NCBI GenBank assembly: GCA_947165025.1
Contig: CAMUYQ010000008.1
Location: 1 to 64,000, forward strand
Source: an uncultured Lachnospiraceae bacterium
GTDB lineage: Bacteria; Bacillota; Clostridia; Lachnospirales; Lachnospiraceae
Length of the DNA: 64,000 nucleotides
Reading direction: 5' to 3'
Part shown: positions 7,152-15,429 of the stretch, one piece after another
How positions within the stretch are numbered: the stretch's first letter is position 1
How the letters are laid out: each line of letters starts with the position of its first letter
The notes under the pieces: model-generated
Databases searched by the model: none
The model's input: the letters and a program-made list of their open reading frames with translations, nothing else
Told to the model about the DNA's origin: nothing
Made by a program: the position numbers and the translations under genes

Positions 7152-8855
7152 TTAAAGATAATCTTTAACATTAAGTTTTTCGTCTGTCTTTTGTTCTTCA
7201 TCAGTTATCCCCGGAACAAGTTCCGTTGTATATGTCTCTCCCGAATCGGGATCGATATAATAGCGGATCTCGGCTCCCGTGTAGGATCTGTACAGTACAA
7301 CTATCTCTCCGGAATCGTTTACTGATGCGTCCCAGTAGATCGTATATTCATCGGATTTGCTCATAGCCTCAAGATCCGGATTATTTTTAAAGCAGTATTT
7401 CTTTATCGCTTCAATCGCCTGATCCTTTGTGATCTTTTCCGTGTCGCTGCTCATATTTGCAGCAGCCTGTGCGATCTTTCCGTTTTTTTCGACTTGTATT
7501 ACAGCCGGACTCCAGTCACCCGCAAATTCTCCCTCGCCGGTAAGGACTCTTATATTCGATGGATCTGTCGGGATATAGACCGGTGTGTATCCTTCACCGT
7601 TGATGTCATAGTCTTTCCGGCTTGCCCACTCAAGACATCCCCTTATGGAATCGGCTGCCGTTATCTCATGTCTTGCAATAACATATGTATTTATATAGGA
7701 TTGATCATACTCGTCATGATTTTCAATAACAGCTGTTTCTCCACCCCTGTGTATCAGGAATATGTTATAAAAATCAGTTCCGCCCGGCATTGTGGTCGGC
7801 GCGTTCTTAATGTCACCGTTACTGCTCAGATACAGGCCGGAAAGATAGAATTCATCATTTTCTGCTTTGTAATCAAACAGTTCGGATGCCTTCACGTATG
7901 ACGGCACACCGCTGTCGTTTATATCGACATATGATCCGACGTATCCGGGTATCTGTATGATATACTCGTTCTTTGCACTGTCCCTGAATTCATCGGTAAA
8001 GATCTTCTTATCAGTGTCTTCCGAAAACTGTATCGTGGCTGTTTCCGCAAACGGAGCCTTCATATACGCCTGAAGATAACATGTTACGCCATACGGATCG
8101 AGCGTCCAGGCAAGCTCACCTGAGCTTATATACCCTTTCAGATCTTTCTTAAACTCCTCTTTATCGGTTCCAATCTCAGTGGAATAATACAGCTTGAGCT
8201 TATTTGCAATGCTTTCATACATCTTTTCGCCGAGAAGATCAAAAAATGCATCCTCATTGGCAACAACATCGGAAAGAGCGATCTCTTTACCGCCGTCGAC
8301 ATAGTAAGAATGCGCCATATACTCCGTATAAGCGCCGTCATCAAACAGCCCTTCCGAACAGTATTCGGTCACAAAGCTTAAATACTTCTCATCGGATCTT
8401 CGAAGATACACCTTCCAGCTGTCATCAATGGTCACGAGTCCGTTTTCCTCAATGCTTTTCAGGTCTTTGTCCCACTGTTCCTTTTTCTTGGAAAACATCT
8501 CATCCCTTGCAGCTTCAAGAGATGCGGCAAGCTCCGCATTTGATTTTTTGCTCTCCCCGTCAAGCATAATATATGTGAAATGCTGTTTGATCGCGGGTTT
8601 ATCATCTCTCCATTCATAAGCCTTCTCGCGAAACAGCAGAAGGTTGGGAACTCTTTTGGGGACTTCCTCTTTTGCTTCAGGCTCTTTTGCTTCAGGCTCT
8701 TTTACTTCGGTCTCTTTCTGTTCGGCTGTTGCAGCCGTCTCCTCATTAACCTTATCCGCAACGGCTACCGTTGCACTTTTTCCGCAGCCTGCAAGAAGCG
8801 CGGCGCTTATAAGGGCAATAAAAAGGGTTGGTTTACACTTTGCTGCATCTGTCAT
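7152..8855 (-). CDS. Lipoprotein with DUF3298/RsiV-like C-terminal region
   Basis: 567 residues. It begins with a lipoprotein signal ending ALLAGC, then an acidic linker with the repeat KEPEAKEPEAKEE. The middle (about 85-300) has the DUF4163/DUF3298-type arrangement seen in RsiV-like surface proteins (YVDGGKEIALSDVVANEDAFFDLLGEK); the C-terminal third is less recognisable (DEYTIYWDASVNDSGEIVVLYRS). It is predicted to be membrane anchored and extracellular. It is the third gene of an operon with a periplasmic binding protein and a diguanylate cyclase; its ATG overlaps the stop of the latter (ATGA). A hairpin-like palindrome (7151-7169) covers the stop codon. Its function in the operon is unknown. 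The signal peptide closely matches that of the broken gene at 13.3 kb. Confidence 0.75.
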   Translation of the reverse strand: MTDAAKCKPTLFIALISAALLAGCGKSATVAVADKVNEETAATAEQKETEVKEPEAKEPEAKEEVPKRVPNLLLFREKAYEWRDDKPAIKQHFTYIMLDGESKKSNAELAASLEAARDEMFSKKKEQWDKDLKSIEENGLVTIDDSWKVYLRRSDEKYLSFVTEYCSEGLFDDGAYTEYMAHSYYVDGGKEIALSDVVANEDAFFDLLGEKMYESIANKLKLYYSTEIGTDKEEFKKDLKGYISSGELAWTLDPYGVTCYLQAYMKAPFAETATIQFSEDTDKKIFTDEFRDSAKNEYIIQIPGYVGSYVDINDSGVPSYVKASELFDYKAENDEFYLSGLYLSSNGDIKNAPTTMPGGTDFYNIFLIHRGGETAVIENHDEYDQSYINTYVIARHEITAADSIRGCLEWASRKDYDINGEGYTPVYIPTDPSNIRVLTGEGEFAGDWSPAVIQVEKNGKIAQAAANMSSDTEKITKDQAIEAIKKYCFKNNPDLEAMSKSDEYTIYWDASVNDSGEIVVLYRSYTGAEIRYYIDPDSGETYTTELVPGITDEEQKTDEKLNVKDYL

Positions 8856-10357
8856 TCTCTGGTCTTCGCCCCCATATCCTTCAGCTCCTGTTTTCGCTGA
8901 TACATCATATTATCGGCCCTTTCAAATACATCATGGATCTGTCCATCTTCCTCCTTTAATACGGAATGTCCGATCGCGATCACTACCCCGCCGTTTTTGA
9001 TGTTTTTCTCTATCTCTGTGTTGATCAAAACAAGCGTTTCTTCCATTGTGTCATAACCCTTATCATGAAGGATCACAACAAACTCGTCACCGCCGATCCT
9101 GAAGACAGCTCCGTGTACAAAATGCTCACACAGGAGATTACATGCTTCTTTTATCAGCTGATCCCCGGCCGCATGTCCCTGCGTATCATTGACATACTTC
9201 AGGCCGTTGATATCACATACCAGCACCGCAATCCTGCTCTTTAGCTCACCCTCACGTATCATAGTGTTCAGGTTACTCTCATACTCGGAATAAGCATGTT
9301 TATTCCTTACACCTGTCATGGAATCGGTGTTAGCCATACTCTGAAACAGCCTGCTGCTCTCCTTTTCGGTTTCAAGCCTGGCTCTTGATATCCTTCGTGA
9401 CTGATGCAAAAGGGCTATTGCAAGGAGTACCATGGAAAGAAGAGTGACTATGATCAGTATCCGGCTGACAAGTTGATTGTTCTCGCTTATCTCACGGAAC
9501 TGTTCATGTATAACACTGTCCTGGATGAGAACAGCTATCATCCACCCTGTGTTGGAAACCGGTGCATAGCAGAGTGTCTCCTGCGCGCCGTCCGAAACAA
9601 TTGTCAGACTTCCCTCATTTCCCTGTTCAAAATCCAATGATAACTTTTCCCATTCGGGAGCTGAAACAAAGCCTTTGGCGCACTCGAGCAGATTGTCTTT
9701 TTCATCGACCGGTCCAAGATCGGTATCGGACAGGTTGCCGCCATTCCTCGTATAAAGAGCAAAACGTGTACTGCCTTGATCCTCAAGTAACAAAAGATTG
9801 CTGATATCTTTTATGTCTATCAAAACGAAACAGGCCTTAAACGGTTTTCCCATGATCTCAAGTCCGTCAGCCGGTATGGCAAGGCACAATTGTTTGGATG
9901 AACCATACATATAGACAGTGTTGATTACCTTTTCGTTCAGTTTGTCCGAAGAGAGAAAATCGTATCGGCTTCCGCCCATATACGTCGTATACTGGGTATA
10001 CACGATGTTGTTCTCATCTACAAGCGCGAACCGGTTAAGGGAGAGCAGTGTTTTGATCTGCCCGAGCATATTTCTGAGTTCCTCCTGTGATCTGATATCT
10101 TCATCCCCGATAACAGTAAGGGCCGTGTTCATGTGCTCGAAATTATTATCTATCAGATTTTCGATGGTACTCGCTCTCTGATCAGCCATGGCCTCAAGGT
10201 AGAACGAGCTTACTGCAGAAACCGCTTCATCCGTTGTCGATATGCTTTTTTGTGATGCCCATATCGTGCTGAACGCCAGTATGACCATCACCAATACGCT
10301 GCCTATGACAGCCGTATATACTAATCTTTTATCATTTATGTCTTTATTATTTGTCAT
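8852..10357 (-). CDS. Membrane diguanylate cyclase with extracellular sensor domain
   Basis: 501 residues: transmembrane helix at about 15-35, a roughly 240-residue extracellular region of Cache type, a second helix near 300-320 (ILIIVTLLSMVLLAIALL), then a GGDEF domain from about 340. The active-site motif is RIGGDEFVVI, intact, so cyclic di-GMP synthesis is expected. The inhibitory RxxD motif that should precede it by five residues is absent (HFVHGAVF instead). The gene overlaps the binding-protein gene upstream and the lipoprotein gene downstream by ATGA junctions, arguing that the three work together, with the binding protein supplying the ligand signal. Confidence 0.88.
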   Translation of the reverse strand: MTNNKDINDKRLVYTAVIGSVLVMVILAFSTIWASQKSISTTDEAVSAVSSFYLEAMADQRASTIENLIDNNFEHMNTALTVIGDEDIRSQEELRNMLGQIKTLLSLNRFALVDENNIVYTQYTTYMGGSRYDFLSSDKLNEKVINTVYMYGSSKQLCLAIPADGLEIMGKPFKACFVLIDIKDISNLLLLEDQGSTRFALYTRNGGNLSDTDLGPVDEKDNLLECAKGFVSAPEWEKLSLDFEQGNEGSLTIVSDGAQETLCYAPVSNTGWMIAVLIQDSVIHEQFREISENNQLVSRILIIVTLLSMVLLAIALLHQSRRISRARLETEKESSRLFQSMANTDSMTGVRNKHAYSEYESNLNTMIREGELKSRIAVLVCDINGLKYVNDTQGHAAGDQLIKEACNLLCEHFVHGAVFRIGGDEFVVILHDKGYDTMEETLVLINTEIEKNIKNGGVVIAIGHSVLKEEDGQIHDVFERADNMMYQRKQELKDMGAKTRE

Positions 10358-11445
10358 AATATATCACCGTAAAGCAGTTCAAACATCGATGCCGCATCTT
10401 CCTGATAGATTATTGTAGTGATCTCATTCGTTTTTTCCGGATACAGGTCGCCCGGCTGTTTGCCGTCAGCAATCTTTACTGCCACCTGAAGCGTATCAAA
10501 TCCGATGGAAAAACAATCCTGAACTCCCAGACAGTATATCTTGCCATCATTCAAATATCGCAGGGCTTCCTTGTCATGATCCATCCCGACAATTATCGTA
10601 TCACTTCCTCTTTCGGATATCGCCCTTGCGGCCCCGACAGGATTGCTCATATTACAGCAGATTATCCCATCCAGCCCGGGATTATCATCCAGGATGTCCA
10701 AAGTAAGATTGTATGCATTTTCAACGGAATCCATGTCATATTCAACAGCTACGATTTCCATGTCCGGATACTTTGCAACAGTATCCTTTGCACCACGTGC
10801 CCTGTCTTCATGGCAAGGTGCTCCTTTGCTTCCGACAAGTATGGCTACCTTTCCCCTGTAATCAAGCTTTTCACACAAGGCCTGTGTAAGATCTGCACCG
10901 TCCTGATAGTTATGGGTGTTACCGACATAGGCGATCCTTTTGCATCCTTTAGCTGCATCCGAACTTGAAAAAGTCATCACCTTAAAACCCTCGTCTACCA
11001 TCTCATCAAGAACAGGCGAAATGATCTTTTCATCCGCTACATCAACGCCTATAAGATCGTAATCCTCTTTTTTTACCTGAGCGAGCCTTTCTTTCTGATC
11101 TTCGGCAGATGCAGTCTCAGGCGCCAAATACTCATATGATACAGTAATCCCTTTTTCAAGGAATTGTCTCTGCGCTTCCTCCATGCCAAGTGCTACCGCA
11201 TCCCACCACGGATGAACTATCTTATAAGTGAAATAGAAATTATAGCTGGTCTTCTCCGGTTCATAAGAATCGAGTTTATGTGAAAAATTGACTGCACTGT
11301 TGACCGTAGACGATGTTTCTGCCTTCTCATAATGAACCGTTTGATCAACTCCATCCCCGGAGCAACCGGTGAGAGTAATTGCAAGAATTATTGACACGGA
11401 TAACGCAAACACATTTCCTCTTGACTTCTTCACACAAAAAAGCAT
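10354..11445 (-). CDS. Periplasmic sugar-binding-like lipoprotein (RbsB/LacI-type fold), probably a sensor
   Basis: 363 residues with a lipoprotein signal ending LTGC and a type I periplasmic binding fold: YNFYFTYKIVHPWWDAVALGM near the N-terminus, VGVDVADEKIISPVLDEMV-like block (DYDLIGVDVADEKIISPVLD), GVQDCFSIGFDTLQVAVKIADG at the end. I chose ATG 11445 because GAAGGAG lies about eight bases upstream; the frame runs to 11472. No permease or ATPase gene is near. The downstream partner is a membrane diguanylate cyclase, so this protein more likely reports ligand to the cyclase than feeds a transporter. Confidence 0.85.
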   Translation of the reverse strand: MLFCVKKSRGNVFALSVSIILAITLTGCSGDGVDQTVHYEKAETSSTVNSAVNFSHKLDSYEPEKTSYNFYFTYKIVHPWWDAVALGMEEAQRQFLEKGITVSYEYLAPETASAEDQKERLAQVKKEDYDLIGVDVADEKIISPVLDEMVDEGFKVMTFSSSDAAKGCKRIAYVGNTHNYQDGADLTQALCEKLDYRGKVAILVGSKGAPCHEDRARGAKDTVAKYPDMEIVAVEYDMDSVENAYNLTLDILDDNPGLDGIICCNMSNPVGAARAISERGSDTIIVGMDHDKEALRYLNDGKIYCLGVQDCFSIGFDTLQVAVKIADGKQPGDLYPEKTNEITTIIYQEDAASMFELLYGDIL

Positions 11446-11554
11446 GGACTCTACTCCTTCACATAGAGACATTGATCTCTTTTTATCCTATAAATAATAA
11501 CACATTTGATTTATACAATAAAGATTCACAAATGCCGTATACTATATCAGGTAT

Positions 11555-11583
11555 TGTCGCTATTAGTGAAATACTGTAAAATA
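11555..11583 (+). promoter_or_regulatory. Promoter of the cytoplasmic GGDEF gene
   Basis: TTGTCG (11555-11560), 17-bp spacer, TAAAAT (11578-11583), 52 bp before the ATG at 11636. The divergent operon promoter probably lies at about 11490-11525 but is less clear. Confidence 0.6.
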
Positions 11584-11635
11584 GTTATGTATACCGCTGT
11601 TCTCAAAGATAAGAGTATGTTTTCAGGAGGGAGAA

Positions 11636-13075
11636 ATGCAGTCGGATTTAATCATAAAAGAGAATGAGCTTATCGATCCGTCGGACTATCCGGAGGATCA
11701 GCGAGAGCTTGTAGAGGATTTTAATTCACGCATACGTCGTCTGACGGGTATCATTACCGGGATTGGCAAAGAATACCATACAATCTGGGTGATCAACGCC
11801 AATACCAGGAAGATGTATCTGTACCGTTCAACCGGAGAGAATACAAATCGTTATGCGGTTGAACTGGGATTGCGCTTTGACAACTACGACCGTTTTATCG
11901 AGGAATACGTGAACAGATGCGTCGTAAACAGCATTGACAGCATCCTGAGAGATACGAAACTGGATGTCGTGTTCTCACGTATCAAGAACGGAGAACTGTT
12001 TTCGCTTGATTATATGCGCCTGGACGATGACGGAAATATGTCCTATCATCAGATGGCTTTTGCGCTGGCCGGACAGCCCGGAGAAACGGATAATTTCATT
12101 CTGGCTTTCAGGGATATCGACAGATCCATTCGCAAGCATATTTCCGATAAACGTTATTTAAGAGAACAGCTGGATATCGTGGAGACATTGAGCCGCGATT
12201 ACTACAATATCTTCAAGATCAATCCTCAAACGGGCGGTGTGGTGATACTGAAGCTTGACGGTTATGTCACAAAAGGTATGGAGGGTGCGGGCGACAAGAT
12301 CTATCCCTACGATGTGCTCTACAAACAGTACGTGAAGGATCGTGTGTATTCCGAGGATCAGGAATGGATGTATGATGCCATATCTCTTTCCACGGTCAAC
12401 CAAAAGCTTTCAGACAGTTCTGAGTATGTTTCCAGTTACCGTGTTATGGACAACGGCGAGGTACATTACTATCAGTTTACGTATATCCTGATCAATGCAA
12501 ATATACCGGGCAGCGATATGCTGGCCGCATTTAAGAACGTAGACGACATCGTGGCCTCGGCCAAAGAGCGTCAGAATCTCGAGATCCTGGCCAGTACCGA
12601 TATCATGACGGGTATTCTGAACCGCGGCAGTGGCGAGCGCAAAGTGATCGACGCCATGGCAAACGGCAAGCCGGGAATGCTCTGCATCCTGGATGTTGAC
12701 AATTTCAAGGATACCAACGATGACTATGGCCATAATGTCGGCGACAAGGTGCTGCGCGGTATTGCGGATGTGTTAAAGCGTACCTTCCGGGATGAGGATA
12801 TCATCTTTCGCCTGGGCGGTGATGAGTATGCCTTTTATGTTATGAACCTGAATGACGAAGAAGCCGGTAAAGCCGTAATGGACCGCGTCTTTAACGAGAT
12901 CGCCGGGCTGGATGTTCCGGAACTTGGAACAACAGACATCTGCGTCAGTGCAGGTGCCGCGTTCTTCAAAGAAGGCGATAAACGCTCCTTCGAAGAGCTT
13001 TATAAACTTGCCGACAGCGGTGTATATGAGAGTAAAAAGATCGAAGGAAGCGCACTGAATATAGCTGCGATATAG
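11636..13075 (+). CDS. Cytoplasmic diguanylate cyclase with tandem PAS-like sensor domains
   Basis: 479 residues, no membrane segments. Two similar N-terminal modules can be seen: EYHTIWVINANTRKMYLYRS (about 45-65) and DYYNIFKINPQTGGVVILK (about 187-205), suggesting a duplicated PAS-like sensor. The GGDEF domain starts near 325 (LEILASTDIMTGILNR); the active site is RLGGDEYAFY, a functional GGDEY variant. RDED lies exactly five residues before it, giving a complete inhibitory I-site. The RBS is AGGAGGGAG. It is transcribed divergently from the membrane cyclase operon, so the two cyclases share an intergenic region of about 190 bp. Confidence 0.9.
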   Translation: MQSDLIIKENELIDPSDYPEDQRELVEDFNSRIRRLTGIITGIGKEYHTIWVINANTRKMYLYRSTGENTNRYAVELGLRFDNYDRFIEEYVNRCVVNSIDSILRDTKLDVVFSRIKNGELFSLDYMRLDDDGNMSYHQMAFALAGQPGETDNFILAFRDIDRSIRKHISDKRYLREQLDIVETLSRDYYNIFKINPQTGGVVILKLDGYVTKGMEGAGDKIYPYDVLYKQYVKDRVYSEDQEWMYDAISLSTVNQKLSDSSEYVSSYRVMDNGEVHYYQFTYILINANIPGSDMLAAFKNVDDIVASAKERQNLEILASTDIMTGILNRGSGERKVIDAMANGKPGMLCILDVDNFKDTNDDYGHNVGDKVLRGIADVLKRTFRDEDIIFRLGGDEYAFYVMNLNDEEAGKAVMDRVFNEIAGLDVPELGTTDICVSAGAAFFKEGDKRSFEELYKLADSGVYESKKIEGSALNIAAI

Positions 13076-13081
13076 GACATC

Positions 13082-13472
13082 TCAGAATGATATCAGCGTC
13101 CACTCTATCTCCTCACACCTGTTGTGGTAACCGTTCATCTTATCGCGAAACTCTGTCTCTGAGATACTGAGTTCTTCAGCGTCTTTGTCAATCTTGTATT
13201 CGCCCGTCAGCTCAAACGGCATTCCTCCGTTTTCTATCATATTACCGGTAAACTCAAATGAATCGTCATGATAATTGCATCCGCCTGCTGCATAGAAGAC
13301 CTCCTGAGCGGGATCTTTCCTGTACAGCCTTCTCTTCCGTTTTTTTCGGCGTCTCCTTAATGGTGCTGTCGGAATTACCTGAACAGCCTGCAAGAAGCGC
13401 GGCGCTAATAATGGCGATCAAAAGAATTGGTTTACATAAAATCCTATGTTTCAAAATGTCCTCCATGATCAT
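13082..13472 (-). pseudogene. Small lipoprotein gene broken by a frameshift
   Basis: The first frame (from 13472) encodes a lipoprotein signal, KPILLIAIISAALLAGCSG, then an acidic stretch ending KKTEEKAVQE; it soon runs into a stop at 13266. The sequence continues sensibly in the next frame to 13082 (DPAQEVFYAAGGCNYHDDSF ... EIEWTLISF). Removing one A in GGAAAGATCC near 13317 joins them as VQE-DPAQEV. A run of seven A lies nearby, so sequencing error or slippage are alternatives. The start overlaps the stop of the acetyltransferase gene (ATGA). The signal is nearly identical to that of the lipoprotein at 8.8 kb. Confidence 0.7.
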
Positions 13473-14221
13473 TTATCGATCTTCTCTGCTTCCGTTTCAA
13501 CCCACGCAGGCTTGAAACCGCTCTTAATGGCGATATTCTGTGAATGGATATTGGCGGCTCCGGTACCGTAAAACGGAATATCACCCATCTCAATGATCTT
13601 GTTTTTCAGAAGAGTTACCAGATATGTACCGATCCCCTTTGACCGATACTCGGGCATAACATCGATTCCTATCTGCTGCCAGTGAGGTCCATCCTCTGAA
13701 CAGCCTGCCATTCCCATGATTTTCTCCCCATCCAAGGCCATGACAACGATCCTGTCAGGCCGAAGCGGACAGCGCTCGGGGTATGCTATCGCGTTGGGAA
13801 AACGCTTATCGCCGTAGAACCGGCTGATCTCCTCATCATAAAGCCACTTCACCGGGAAGCGCTCCTCCACGTTTACGTTACTGCACGGAAGGAACATATG
13901 GTGGGTCGGGTTCAGTTTATATCCATATTTACTCAGCTCTTCTTTTATCGCCGGAAGCGTCTCAAACTCAAACAGGTGATGCCCCTCCGCATCCTTGATC
14001 AGTTCGCGCAGGAACTCATGCAGGCATTCATCTGCCATAAAAACAGAACTGAATCCAAGAGTAGCCATCTGCAGGAACGGCTTATCATTACTGTAGAGCC
14101 TTCTCCCTTCATTCATTGCCGGGGAAGTGATGAAATTCCCCTTTTCGAGAAAATCGGACGGGCTGCAGTTGAATTCAATTGCCAGCTGTTTCAATAGTTT
14201 TTCGTAGTATTCTCCGAACAT
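13469..14221 (-). CDS. GNAT-family N-acetyltransferase
   Basis: 250 residues. The C-terminal half carries the GNAT acetyl-CoA site: DVMPEYRSKGIGTYLVTLLKN (motif A, R/QxxGxG/A) at about 190-210, followed by YGTGAANIHSQNIAIKSGFK. The N-terminal half (about 1-120) is an accessory domain seen in related two-part GNATs. The acceptor substrate is unknown. An extended -10 promoter (TGGTATAAT, about 14268-14276) and GAGGATC RBS precede it. The broken lipoprotein gene follows in the same operon by an ATGA overlap. Confidence 0.85.
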   Translation of the reverse strand: MFGEYYEKLLKQLAIEFNCSPSDFLEKGNFITSPAMNEGRRLYSNDKPFLQMATLGFSSVFMADECLHEFLRELIKDAEGHHLFEFETLPAIKEELSKYGYKLNPTHHMFLPCSNVNVEERFPVKWLYDEEISRFYGDKRFPNAIAYPERCPLRPDRIVVMALDGEKIMGMAGCSEDGPHWQQIGIDVMPEYRSKGIGTYLVTLLKNKIIEMGDIPFYGTGAANIHSQNIAIKSGFKPAWVETEAEKIDK

Positions 14222-14332
14222 GATCCTCGTCCCTATTCTTTAATTTTACAAAAAATCATACAGATGAGATTATACCACATTCCATTGCTGTCCTGTTCAG
14301 GATGAATGACGAAGGTTTTCTTTCAAGCACAG

Positions 14333-14383
14333 AAAAACCTCCCCGGATCACTCCGGGGAGGCATGGGAGGTTATATGAAAAAG
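14333..14383 (-). terminator. Terminator hairpin plus anti-RBS motif downstream of the GG-peptide gene (copy 2 of 3)
   Basis: On the minus strand a 10-bp GC-rich stem (14361-14352 with 14347-14338, 4-nt loop) is followed by five T. Three bases before the stem is the complement of GGGAGGTTATATGAAAAAG (14365-14383). It begins only 16 bp after the stop of the 79-residue gene, so it forms that mRNA's 3' end. Confidence 0.85.
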
Positions 14384-14399
14384 TTTATCGTCTAAGATT

Positions 14400-14639
14400 T
14401 TATTTTGTGAAGGTGTACTCCAGATCACTTTCCGGTGCATAGAGCCTTCCACCATCCATTGCTACATAATAGTACCATCCTTCGTGGTATTCCTTTCCAA
14501 CTACAACTCCGATTCCTAAATCCGGTTCCGATTTGGACATTACCCAGTCGCCTTCTTTAAACTGTGATCCGCCAATAAGTCCTGCAAGTATGCTACCACC
14601 GTTTACCATATTCAGTTCTTCTTCTCTGATTGCTAACAT
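14400..14639 (-). CDS. Double-glycine leader peptide with SH3-like cargo (bacteriocin- or signal-like)
   Basis: 79 residues. The N-terminus MLAIREEELNMVNGG is a classic double-glycine leader (ELxxVxGG), the type cut by C39-peptidase ABC exporters; cleavage would leave a 64-residue product. After a short glycine-rich stretch the cargo (FKEGDWVMSKSEPDLGIGVV ... YYYVAMDGGRLYAPESDLEY) reads like a small SH3/KOW-type beta barrel, not a typical pore-forming bacteriocin. The RBS is GGAGGAC. No exporter, immunity gene or regulator is adjacent. A special direct-repeat promoter (14691-14725) drives it. Role as toxin, signal or wall-binding peptide is open. Confidence 0.8.
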   Translation of the reverse strand: MLAIREEELNMVNGGSILAGLIGGSQFKEGDWVMSKSEPDLGIGVVVGKEYHEGWYYYVAMDGGRLYAPESDLEYTFTK

Positions 14640-14690
14640 TTTTTTGTCCTCCTTCTCCGGGCTACCGGTCCGGTTCCTTTTCTTGATTAT

Positions 14691-14725
14691 GTTATAAGAC
14701 TTCGACCGTCACACGAGTGTCACAC
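14691..14725 (-). promoter_or_regulatory. Direct-repeat promoter of the GG-peptide gene
   Basis: On the minus strand two perfect GTGTGAC repeats (14725-14719 and 14714-14708) are separated by 4 bp (11-bp period), then exactly 11 bp, then TATAAC (14696-14691). There is no good -35, as expected for an activator-dependent promoter. The same layout occurs at 16918-16952. Confidence 0.7.
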
Positions 14726-14727
14726 AG

Positions 14728-14752
14728 AAAAAGGCGCTCCCGAAAGAGCGCC
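14728..14752 (-). terminator. Terminator of the Phd/PIN operon
   Basis: On the minus strand GGCGCTC (14752-14746) and GAGCGCC (14739-14733) form a 7-bp stem with a 6-nt loop, followed by TTTTT. It lies 19 bp beyond the toxin stop and ends right beside the next promoter. Confidence 0.85.
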
Positions 14753-14770
14753 TGTGTAATATTTTGTTCG

Positions 14771-15178
14771 TTACTGTCTTGCGAGAAACTCTGCCGGAGT
14801 AAATGCCATGATCTCACTTTTCTTGAAATCTCTCACATTTCTTGTAATGATATGATCGGCATGAATCCTCTTCGCTGTAGCCGACTGGATGGCATCCTCA
14901 AAGTCATCCCACTGCATTTGCGCAGCCGCGATTATATCTGATGCGTTCAGATCCTCAAATGTAAATATCAATGACAGCTTCTTCTGTACTTCGTTTATCT
15001 TTTCTGCATCCAATTCCCTTCTCATGACATATACCAAATTGGCAAACGTCAAAGCCGACACGGATCCGTCAACTAAATCCGTCTCACACATCTTCCAAAT
15101 TCGGGCAGAGTCTTTATAATAAGGCTCCCTTTTCTGAAGAACATCCAAGATGATGTTCCCGTCAATCAACAACTTCAT
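14771..15178 (-). CDS. PIN-domain ribonuclease toxin (VapC-like)
   Basis: 135 residues spanning one PIN domain. Conserved acidic residues are visible: the first Asp in MKLLIDGNIILDVL, a Glu/Asp cluster in the middle, WDDFEDAIQSATA and ITRNVRDF near the end. PIN toxins cleave tRNA, rRNA or mRNA when freed from their antitoxin. The gene overlaps the antitoxin by 17 bp and is followed by a terminator, forming a complete two-gene operon. Confidence 0.87.
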   Translation of the reverse strand: MKLLIDGNIILDVLQKREPYYKDSARIWKMCETDLVDGSVSALTFANLVYVMRRELDAEKINEVQKKLSLIFTFEDLNASDIIAAAQMQWDDFEDAIQSATAKRIHADHIITRNVRDFKKSEIMAFTPAEFLARQ

Positions 15179-15410
15179 ATTTCTCTCTCAGTCTTTCTTT
15201 CTTTGCATGATCTATATCCGTATCACCCTTGAGGATTCCTGTAAGCGAATCAGTCAAATATGATACGGCCGCAGCTCTGGGGATGAAGCGTCCCACTTCC
15301 TTACCGTTTCTTGTAACGATAACCTCGTTGCCGCCCTGCACAAGAGCAAGATACCTGCCAAAATTATTCTGCATCTCCGTTGCCGTAGCAGTTTCTGTAG
15401 TCCCTATCAT
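15162..15410 (-). CDS. Phd/YefM-family antitoxin
   Basis: 82 residues with the Phd/YefM N-terminal DNA-binding fold (TATEMQNNFGRYLALVQGGNEVIVTRNGKEVGRFIP), followed by a C-terminal helix (DHAKKERLREKYEVVD) that would wrap the toxin. It represses the operon with the toxin as co-repressor in characterised members. Two palindromes centred on TAGCTA flank the -10 box upstream, a good match to a Phd-type operator. The downstream PIN gene overlaps by 17 bp. Confidence 0.88.
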   Translation of the reverse strand: MIGTTETATATEMQNNFGRYLALVQGGNEVIVTRNGKEVGRFIPRAAAVSYLTDSLTGILKGDTDIDHAKKERLREKYEVVD

Positions 15411-15429
15411 AATATCACCCCACTTTCAT

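Noticed and set aside
13317..13365. Programmed frameshift in the small lipoprotein gene
   Set aside because: A run of seven A is present, but the needed shift is +1 and the most sensible join is at a different site (GGAAAG); a simple insertion explains it better.
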